From Apostichopus parvimensis (Eukaryota > Echinodermata > Holothuroidea > Aspidochirotida > Stichopodidae), in the NCBI GenBank assembly GCA_000934455.1, contig KN883699.1, forward strand, positions 73,290 to 102,633: DNA of 29,344 bases. Reading direction: 5' to 3'. Under the pieces are notes generated by a model, which was given only the letters and a program-made list of their open reading frames with translations, did not search any database and was not told the origin of the DNA. Positions 22,155 to 29,344 of the stretch are shown one piece after another (position 1 is the first letter of the stretch; each line of letters begins with the position of its first letter). A program made the position numbers and the translations under genes.

Positions 22155-23252
22155 CAGTACCGCCAATAAGTAACTTGGTAAACCGCGCTCTTTTTTTGCG
22201 CTCAGTGCATTTAACCGCGCTCTATCTTTTGTGAAAACCCGCATTAAAATGCGGGTAATTGCGGGGAACTGTTTATAAGAGCACAGATTCCGTCGGAAGG
22301 CTTACCTAATTCTATTCATGCCCGCTAGAAGTGTGAAGTTCATTGTTACCGTCAGACGGTCAATGGCTATAATCCTACTTAATTCCTTCCAATCTGGTTA
22401 CAAAAGAATATCGATCGTCTCTGCCGGTAGAAGGAAGACCGAAGGTTTATACTCGGTCAAGAGAATGTGTTAAGCATGTATCTTAAACTGTTTAAATTCA
22501 ACATACAATACAAATGTCCGCGCAAAAATATGTGAGCAAAATAGTGGACCATTAAATCCCCAAAAAAAGGAATTCACATTTTAACCTGTACGAGGAAAAT
22601 CATTGGTACAGCAGGCTGTCATCTGATGATTTGCATGCTACTGTACTGTACAACATTCTTACAATGTGCGTGAAACACTTGTTCTTAGTTAAACTTGGCA
22701 ACTCGCCAAGAAACGATTGTCAGTGGAACGTCTATACATAGCGGAACAGCGAACAATATCCAATGCACCGAGTCTTGTCTCGTATTCGTTAGCCTATGAA
22801 CAGTACTCTATAAATCAGTGCAACGTTTCCTAGCCTAATGTGCCTAAAGTCCACACAAAACACGAGGCCTGATGTTAAGTACTAAAAATGATATGTTAGT
22901 TACCCCGAAAGGATAAGGCACATAGTTTCCTTCTTGCTTTATATTTCTTCTGGTAACCAAAACATATCGGGTAATAAAATAAACACGTATAAGAAAGGTT
23001 TTCCCCTTCAACACGAAATTATTCTCGTTTAAAACAAGTTTTACTCGCACAGCACAGTACCATTCATAATTTGCATATTACACCAAATTTACACTCGGCG
23101 TCCAGATGGCGGGAAAATGTAACATCATGTTCAATTTGTTGTGTCGTTCCCATGGTGCGATGAACTTGTTGACAAGTTCCAATGTCGATGACCTACTTAT
23201 GTTCTGTGACCAATGTCAATGGGAATTATGTGTGTAAAAACTCGGGTTTTTC

Positions 23253-23271
23253 CACGTGGTATATATATAAG
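23253..23271 (+). promoter_or_regulatory. E-box plus TATA-like string inside the TIR element
   Basis: CACGTG (23253-23258) is followed directly by TATATATATAAG (23260-23271). About 25 bp further is a GC-richer stretch (gcggagcgaatttcgggg). It could be an element-borne promoter, but it may be a chance match. Confidence 0.2.
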
Positions 23272-23446
23272 TTTCACGTAAGCGGAGCGAATTTCGGGGA
23301 GGCTCGTTGATTGCGAGTAAGCACTTATCTAAGCATCAGTATTTGTGAAAAATATCGTAAGGTTTTTCAGATATTCTCTTTGAATGTCCCCTCCATATAT
23401 CTCTCTTTCTCCGTCCACTCAAAGCTCGACATTTACGCTAATTCTG

Positions 23447-23536
23447 TTAGGGGGGTATTATCGTAAATATCGAAATATCGCGATAACTTTTGAACTATTT
23501 ATCGTGACGGTAAAAAGCAAATATCGCCCAGCCCTA
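23447..23536. mobile_element. hAT-like MITE fragment nested in the TIR element
   Basis: The segment ends atatcgcccagcccta, the complement of a TAGGGCTGGGCGATAT-type terminus often seen in hAT-class MITEs. Its left edge taggggggtattatcg is an imperfect match to that terminus. In between are several TATCG words (aaatatcgaaatatcgcgat). No target-site duplication was seen, so it may be truncated. Confidence 0.4.
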
Positions 23537-23974
23537 CCACCACGCTATGAATAGCGTTGTATCGATCGGTTCACTCCCATTGTGTCGGTGGTGAATAGCG
23601 AGCGCGGGGAATTTGCGTTCCTTTATTTGGAGTGCGGGGAAAGTAACGTTCCTTTATTTGGAGCGGGGTTAATTACAGTTAAGCTGCGTTTTGCGCTGAA
23701 TCGCGCTAATCTTTACCAAGTTACTTATTGGCGGTACTGTAAAGCCCACTGTGTGTTACAAATTTTGGAAATTGTGTTTAATGTTTCATGGACGTGTTTT
23801 TACTTTGTATTTCTAACTTATTCTTAAATCGGATGCCAGAACATGTTGTTTGCAATAATACCATCATGACTGCATACAGTATATTAACAATTTTCATGGA
23901 AATAGAAAAGGCCAAGAATACACTAACCTGTATAGTTTGGCCACAATATGAAAAGCAAGTAGACTAAAGCTTAC

Positions 23975-24060
23975 CCAGCAGAATCCAGTAAGGAGAGAGA
24001 GCATAACCTGGAACTGACCAAATCCAATGGCCTCCACTGCCTGCTCAACGCTAAATTCAT
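23975..24060 (-). CDS. svop: SVOP-like transporter, coding exon with the conserved pre-TM1 motif
   Basis: The exon has 86 nt between acceptor TTTCCTCTACAG and donor GTAAGC. It starts at phase 1 and ends at phase 0. It encodes EFSVEQAVEAIGFGQFQ and then a hydrophobic run ending TGFCW. The VE-AVEAIGFG-FQ signature is the hallmark N-terminal motif of the SV2/SVOP branch of the major facilitator superfamily, lying just before transmembrane helix 1. The hydrophobic end continues directly into MADAMEMM of the next exon, completing helix 1. The exon lies only 235 bp from the right end of a TIR transposon (22155-23739), so the insertion nearly abuts it without disturbing the splice site. Family assignment is confident. 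SVOP is favoured over SVOPL because of the AIGFG and ADAMEMM residues. Confidence 0.93.
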
Positions 24061-24951
24061 CTGTAGAGGAAACAATCCCATGCTAATTTCTTGTTTTACC
24101 AAAACACACAGACAAGCAATTACAGGATGATCAACCTGATCAAAGGATGTTTCATAATTTAAAAGTAGTAATTACATAGCAACAAATCTTCAAAACCCCC
24201 AAGCTCCCACGCTGGGTATGTCCAAGCGACTATACTTGTCTGTCTCAGCTCCACTGTTGCACTTCCCATCAATCTACAGTGTAGCCTATTAACTGATAAC
24301 ATTTAGCACTGAGACCACATTGAAGCTCTTTCAGGTCAACACTCATCACTTATTCCTTCCAGATCTACCCCAACCGTGACGTTGTCTCTCTGGGCACCAA
24401 CAGGGAGGTGGTGGGATGGAAAATCAATAACCATGGTCTAATCAAATTACACAATGCTGACTGAGACCTTCACAACTGATGCAAGTGCAAAAAAGTGCCA
24501 ACTAACAAGAGACGCATGTAACAACTTAGACAATAATCAGGTATGTGATATTGTGCAGCATAAACGCATCTGGAAAGGCCATGTAAATATCTCCTGTTGT
24601 GACCTGCTTGAACCAGGTAGCAATTTTGACTGTTGGTCTCTTGGCTTCCCGTTCCCATCACTGATATGAAACTAAACCATCTTGTTCCTTTTTAGGTATT
24701 GTGTTTAGAGCTAAGAGCATCACATACAAATGCATATACGCACACACCATTCGATGAATTACTTTGGCCTTCAGCAAGGATTCAAATAGTTAGCAAATGT
24801 CCCTTTCCATTCAGCACACACCTGGTCTCAGTATGCTGTGTGAAGTTACAAGTTAAAATATCATTTTGAAAGGAGACACACAAACAGGTATTACTTGCAA
24901 CTTATCAGAAAGATAAAATAATATTTCAACTCATTTTTGAACAACCTTCAC
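24061..24951 (-). other. First visible SVOP intron (about 0.9 kb)
   Basis: A phase-1 intron between the N-terminal exon and the AIGFG exon. No repeats or nested genes were recognised; opposite-strand ORFs at 24454-24669 lack motifs. Confidence 0.7.
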
Positions 24952-25096
24952 AAACATCTCGTGCAGCATCCTCATGTAACACATAGGGTTGCTTCCTCAC
25001 TTCTCTACCATCCAGGCCAAGATCAACTTCTTCTAGTTTATCTCTCTCATTTGGTCGTGGTTCAGCAGTTTCACCCTTAGACACAAACTTCACCAT
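24952..25096 (-). CDS. svop: SVOP-like transporter, first visible coding exon (N-terminal cytoplasmic segment)
   Basis: On the minus strand a pyrimidine-rich tract ending TTTCACAG precedes G-ATG-GTG-AAG. The exon reads MVKFVSKGETAEPRP and continues as an acidic, hydrophilic, non-membrane stretch of about 48 residues. The VKF..-GE.A pattern resembles the N-terminal region of SVOP proteins, where similar residues come about a dozen positions after the start. The ATG at 25096 may therefore be an internal Met, with the true start in an unseen upstream exon; the acceptor one base before the ATG fits that reading. Two donors keep phase 1 into the next exon: GTGAAG after 24952 (chosen) or GTTGTT after 24946, which would add two residues. 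Neither is a strong consensus. In this family the segment is the cytosolic N-terminus before transmembrane helix 1. The exon call is firm; both edges are less so. Confidence 0.72.
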
Positions 25097-25458
25097 CCTG
25101 TGAAAGCAAATGGGAACACTGAATGAACAACATAAAAAGAACATGATGAAATATCACCATTTGTTGGAAAACAGAATGGCAGCCTGGAAGGCTTATTTTA
25201 CAACACTAAGCAGCTTCACGACTGGTGGCTATCCAAATTACATTCATTTTGAAATTTTACAATTTGGTATTTCCATTGCAGATGGGAACTGTGGATATCT
25301 TCTGGATGAAAATCCCACCATATTTTCAAACCCACGACCATTGCTTCTTTTGCCAAGGCCTTTATCCACTTGACCATAGCACACATAATAATTTATCCAG
25401 AATCGCATTGCAAAATGCTATGCAAAATAATCAAATTGAAAAAAATGAACACAAAGAA
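25097..25458. other. Sequence just upstream of the first visible coding exon
   Basis: The minus-strand acceptor CAG lies at 25100-25098, so this is intron between an unseen 5' exon and the ATG-containing exon. Nothing else was recognised. Confidence 0.5.
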
Positions 25459-26950
25459 AGCAACTATTTGTAACGTTACTTTACCCTGCATAGACATAGC
25501 AAAGTTTTTGGTAAAGGCAATGAGTGCACTCAAATAAAATAATGTTAGGCCTTGTGGTCACATACAGTAGGTTCGACAACACTCACTCATTGTACGAAGA
25601 TGCACTTCAATTGTTTCTGAGAATATCACGTAACATTTGAATCGTAACATCTCTGAACCTGAATAGGATATTTCATCTCACAGTATATTTCTTCTCTCCT
25701 GTTAGGTATTCGCAACTTTCCATATACTTATCTCCGGAAATTGCTTCAGATGGGGATTTCCCGGTTTGTAATCCAACAGATCGTGATTGCGCAATCACCG
25801 CACCATTTCGGTTCTTTGTACCTGACCCAACGAGACTAATTCATTATAACGTTTGACATGTGTTGTGTCAAGACCTGCGTAGACATTTGTGTATAAAAGC
25901 CAAAGGATGTCAAATTAGGGCGGTGTTATCAATCATCCAGCTTGAGCCTTTATGAGGCATAGCCTAGGCTAATTGTTCATTAATTGTTCATAGTGCGTAC
26001 GAGAAAACTATTTCTCAGGGAATGTCTCTCAAGAATAAAGAGAGATGAAAAGACGCAGGAGCCCTTCGAAACAAAAAGGACCGAAGCGAAAAGCAAGGTT
26101 GTTTCCGATCATTTGTTTTTGGAGCTACTGTACCACTACCAGTTAACTAACCGATGGTAATTCTCTGGCCTTATCGGAGGTTACCGTACCAATCCAATAA
26201 TCATCCTACAAATATGGAATAGCTCAGCGACGCCAGCCTGAAGGAGTCTTCAGGACGCAAGCGGAAAAAGCATGATTATTATCTTACCTTTTTGTAAATG
26301 CATTTTTGAAAGTTATGCAAAAGCAAAAGTTAACTCTTCTACATTATTAAATGCGTCCTGTTAACTACTGTTTTAGTAACCGGTCAAAGTGCATTGAAGC
26401 TATATTAAAATTCAATATATTTTGGTTTCCCAAGAAAAGGGAGCCATGTCTCATAGTATATCATACTGGGACTCACTTGATTGTCCAACTTCCATGTTGC
26501 ATGGCAGAATTCCGACACCTGTCACCTAACATCTCCGAATTGAGAGTTGCTAATTTAAAATGTGTATTCGTACCACAGTAGTTTCTGCTGCAAACTTTTT
26601 CGCTGTCCTATTGACCACATACTTCAGTAACTTTTATTGGTGCAACATTCGTGGGTAAACTACTGTACTTCGTGCATCATCAAAGTAGCCATTGAAGTTT
26701 GAATTCTTTTAATCCACATTACGTAAAAAGCTATTCACATACGCCTACTGTAATTTTAGTTGGTTGTTTGCAAACACTGCAAAGAGCCCAGGGTAAATGT
26801 TCGATCAGGGTTTGAGGATTGTGTAGTTGAAACTCTGAAGTTTGAACAGGCCTATGAACATGCATTAGTGAACTGTGTGGAATTTACGGAGAGATGTGCA
26901 CACTGTAGGTACAGGGATTTTTAAGTGTTGGTTGTTGGAATCCTTATTAC
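25459..26950. repeat. Right copy of a diverged duplicated block, with ~0.8 kb extra sequence
   Basis: 25459-25720 and 26500-26950 align with 4633-5290 in the same orientation. The intervening 25720-26500 is absent from the left copy. Both sides of the extra sequence carry taacatctc-gaa, which may mark an insertion. No coding frame is supported in either part. Confidence 0.78.
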
Positions 26951-28211
26951 TGTAAATTGTTTCCAATTTATTGTCAAAAATGTTAAATTAGCGATCGTTC
27001 ACTGTACCGTAGCCATGTTTTTCTATAGTCACGCAGATTTAGCTCGCTTGCTGTAAAGCTAAATCATATAACCTAACGTGCACTGATGCATTGCCTACAC
27101 TACGATGGTTCGCACTACCAGTGTACTAAAGTGCTAAAAAAGCCCTCTGAAAGCACAATTGTGAGGGCGAAAAAAGAAAAGAGAAATATAAGAAAATCGC
27201 CCTTGTTATATCAGGTGTCTGTGTAAGTTTAATTGTGACATGCTTTTGTTTAAGCTAGGGTTTGCAGTAGCAGCGCGAATCGCGCAAACAGTTCTCACAA
27301 TCCCGCATCAAATTTGAAGCAGTGCAGGAGATTACCCCTGTATTGGTTTTTCATCATATATTCAGTGGATTGACGTTATTTGCTGAACGATCTCAAATTT
27401 TGACAATTAAACTTTTAATGAATTTGCTATACAGTCGCAGCATTATAGAAGAGGGTAATTGTGCTTACTTGATCCTGATGAATGCTTACAAGCATTTCCG
27501 TAAACAGAAAAAGAGCCCCCCTAAACCTTAAAAAAGCCCTCGTTAATACATTAAGGGGGGCGTTTTTAACTTTCCATTTTCCAAAATAGCCCCCCAAAGC
27601 CAAATCTTAATTCCTACCCTGCATTGCAAGTGTTGCCCTATTTGAGCAAAATATAGCTTGTAAAAATAAAGCGTAATACGCAACGAACTAATTTATTATT
27701 ATTTAGCAATCATCGTTTAAATAAAGCTCAGGGTTCCATGCCTCAATTTAAAATCAGACATTGGATTGGCCGATGTTTAGTACTAATACTGTCAGCAAAA
27801 TTTAATATCGTGAAAAGTCACGAAAGAATTGACCGATTGTGTTTTTGGCCGGAATTTTTGCCTGTCTTGTTTTCATATGAACCTTATACTTCACTGAAAA
27901 GAAACGATTGTAAATCCCTCATCAAGTTTGACAAGACAAACTATTAATTTTGGTGATGTGCAGGCTGACATGCCTCCACATTTACAAACAACATATCATT
28001 TTATGAATGAATGTTATAAACTTTTTTGATGACTGTGTACATCGTCACACTACCTTTTTATCAATCGTAGACTATGTACATAAATCTTTCTCGCGGCATC
28101 TGATGGACATATTAATCTGTGAATCTATGACTATCACTTTACTATGCAATTTAAGGCTTTTTTTCTTCAGAGGAAATTTCATTACAAAATCCCTTTATAA
28201 GCATAGACCCC
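26951..28211. other. Upstream flank without recognisable gene
   Basis: Holds the GCCCTC/GAGGGC hairpins near 27131-27570, described separately, and otherwise AT-rich unique sequence. No promoter for the SVOP gene could be assigned. Confidence 0.45.
27131..27600. repeat. Two short hairpins and repeated AAAAGCCC words
   Basis: gccctc (27142-27147) pairs with gagggc (27163-27168) over a 15-nt loop. At 27531-27567 aaaaagccctcgttaa faces ttaaggggggcgttttt, an imperfect inverted pair. Further agcccccc words lie near 27513 and 27586. They may be degenerate ends of a ~450-bp element. Confidence 0.4.
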
Positions 28212-28226
28212 CAGGGGCCTAGCCAG
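28212..28226 (+). mobile_element. hAT-like terminus (CAGGGGCCTAGCCAG), partner end not seen
   Basis: CAGGGGCCTAGCCAG resembles the CAGGGGCGTAGCCAG start common to a family of hAT-type elements. No matching inverted end was found to the right before the next element at 28512, so only a possible remnant is claimed. Confidence 0.3.
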
Positions 28227-28511
28227 TATGTAGCACTTTAGGCCAGGGCCTACACTTTTTTGGCCAAGTTATCTTTTTTTAAAAACACCCATGATTCAAA
28301 TCCATAAGCTTGCTGGATGAGTTTAAGAGTCTAGACAGGAAAAACTATTGAAATGAACGTAGCAAGAATATGGCTAAATTAGGTGACCTATTCTTCTGTC
28401 ATCTAGGCTGTCATTTCTATCGCGTGCCGTTTCATTCAACACTTTACCCGCCGAAAAAGACTAGGATCCGATCTTGTCAATTTTTTAACATCTAGTTAAG
28501 AACCCGTTTAA

Positions 28512-29212
28512 AAGCCCTGTCACATCTCACCGGATTGCAATAACAGAGAGGGAATGAAGACAAAAAATGGCACTCTGTTGATGTACGTTAGTATCCGTTT
28601 AGTCTGCGGTTCTCCTCCGTCCATCTACGTTTCATTAACGGGAAGGTCCGGTTTGTCCGGCGTCGATTTTGAACATGCACAAAACTTGGAACAGACATCC
28701 ACCGAAAAATGTCTCCGTTATTTATTCGTTACTAATCCGTTAAGCTTCCGTTTTATCAGTTTCTCATGCGTTTTGTTCGTTCTGTATGCATTTGTCATAC
28801 TGTATTTCTCCGTTCGTCTCTGGTTATTGCTTTGCTCACCGGATCATTAACGGACAAAGAACGGACGAAACGTAGAAGTGCAGTACCTATACCGTTTCTT
28901 CTCCGTTACTAGTCCGGTATGTCCGTTACTTTTCCGGTACTCCTACGTTTTGTATGTTCTTTATTCGTTAACTGTCCGTTGTATTTTCGTTACTATCCGT
29001 TGGTGTTCGTTAGTTCGTTCGTTGTTCATCCATTGTTCGTCCATTGTTTTCCGTCCCTTATACGTTTGTAATCCGTTTTCACCGCTGAACTTCTGGTACG
29101 TTGTAACCCCCAGATGCATGCGCGACAACTTTTGCCAACGGAAATAACCGGATGACTGTTTTTCGCGCGTAATCTTCTCCGTTCGTGCAATCCGGTGAGA
29201 TGTGACAGGGCC
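28512..29212. mobile_element. 0.7-kb TIR transposon (PIF/Harbinger- or Kolobok-like) filled with TCCGTT words
   Basis: GCCCTGTCACATCTCACCGG plus ATTGCA near 28514 is matched perfectly in reverse complement ending at about 29210. TTAA lies directly outside both ends (28508-28511 and 29213-29216). Left and right ends differ by one base between TTAA and GCCCTG, so the duplicated site could be TTAA or the trinucleotide TAA/TTA. The interior carries about eleven TCCGTT on the plus strand and a few on the minus, for example aacggacaaagaacggacg at 28849-28867. ORFs at 28554-28850 and 28878-29147 are products of this repeated composition and show no transposase motif. Confidence 0.8.
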
Positions 29213-29344
29213 TTAAGCAGATAATATTTCAGTTGAGAAACATTCCACATTCAAATAAGCCTATTGTTGATTAGCAGACTTTATAGAGCTGCAGCACTTT
29301 GTTGCCTGTTGTTGTCACCATAGGCGTTCCAAGTTCCAAAACAG

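Larger units (their letters stand above)
22155..23739. mobile_element. TIR transposon with TA target site (Tc1/mariner-pogo-like, non-autonomous)
   Basis: The termini are perfect inverted repeats of at least 28 bp, starting CAGTACCGCCAATAAGTAAC. The left copy runs 22155-22182 and the right 23712-23739, each bordered by TA. A TA duplication plus a CAGT start is the pattern of Tc1/mariner/pogo elements. Inside are a 20-nt palindrome (22237-22256, acccgcatt-aa-aatgcgggt) and two near-identical 30-bp units at 23604-23663 (gttcctttatttggag). A hAT-like fragment is nested at about 23447-23536. No transposase frame is visible. The element lies in the SVOP intron 236 bp from an exon. Confidence 0.85.
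3284..23974 (-). other. 20.7-kb intron of the SVOP-like gene, repeat-rich
   Basis: Donor GTAAGC lies at 23974 and the acceptor CAG at 3286-3284, read on the minus strand. The intron is 20,691 bp and joins phase-0 exon ends inside transmembrane helix 1. It holds at least four transposon-like insertions, a large inverted repeat and a LINE fragment, described separately. No convincing nested gene was found on either strand. Gene span and intron limits are read directly; its size relative to related species is unknown. Confidence 0.88.

Noticed and set aside
27131-27570. Hairpin plus A/T runs resembling bacterial terminators
   Set aside because: The window is eukaryotic; similarity is superficial.
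28554-29147. 98- and 89-codon ORFs
   Set aside because: Sequence is a TCCGTT-rich repeat inside a TIR element; the peptides are composition artefacts.

Overview
The window is eukaryotic intronic and flanking DNA, AT-rich, with no bacterial-type operons, tRNAs or rRNAs. It most likely comes from a marine invertebrate deuterostome (echinoderm or similar). That guess rests on SVOP-like exons with clean GT-AG splice sites, a CR1/L2-type LINE tail, many short non-autonomous DNA transposons, and recurrent TAGGCCTA palindromes. The species cannot be fixed from the sequence.

The only gene I can support is on the minus strand: the 5' third of a synaptic-vesicle-2-related (SVOP) major facilitator transporter. 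Four coding exons are visible in transcription order: 25096-24952 (N-terminus), 24060-23975, 3283-3113 and 1297-1173. All intron phases agree, and the rest of the gene lies to the left of the window. Intron lengths are about 0.9 kb, 20.7 kb and 1.8 kb. Everything from 3284 to 23974 is a single intron, and 25097-29344 is upstream of the first visible coding exon.

The introns and flank are packed with repeats. From left to right: (a) in the 1.8-kb intron, seven good copies (plus one degenerate) of a 15-mer, GTCACACACGTGACC; (b) a candidate element near 4161-5603 with GGGACGCAA/TTGCGTCCC words, whose interior is paralogous to 25459-26950; (c) a mosaic repeat zone at 7955-12060 with recurrent ~65-bp units and a 3-kb inverted repeat (arms 8840-9597 and 11022-11909); (d) a 5'-truncated LINE relic at 12601-13280; (e) a 2.16-kb TIR element at 14659-16817, flanked by TTTA on both sides and carrying eight copies of a second word, GTGACGTACGGGAC; (f) a direct repeat pair at 18854 and 21473; (g) a 1.58-kb TIR element at 22155-23739 flanked by TA, with a nested hAT-like fragment; (h) a 0.7-kb TIR element at 28512-29212 filled with TCCGTT words.

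The most interesting pattern is that two unrelated short words (in a and e) share one layout: single copies about 155-200 bp apart plus close doublets 16-22 bp apart. In (e) the word array sits just inside a complete TIR/TSD structure, which suggests subterminal transposase-binding repeats. The same explanation may apply to the array in (a), although no termini could be found there.
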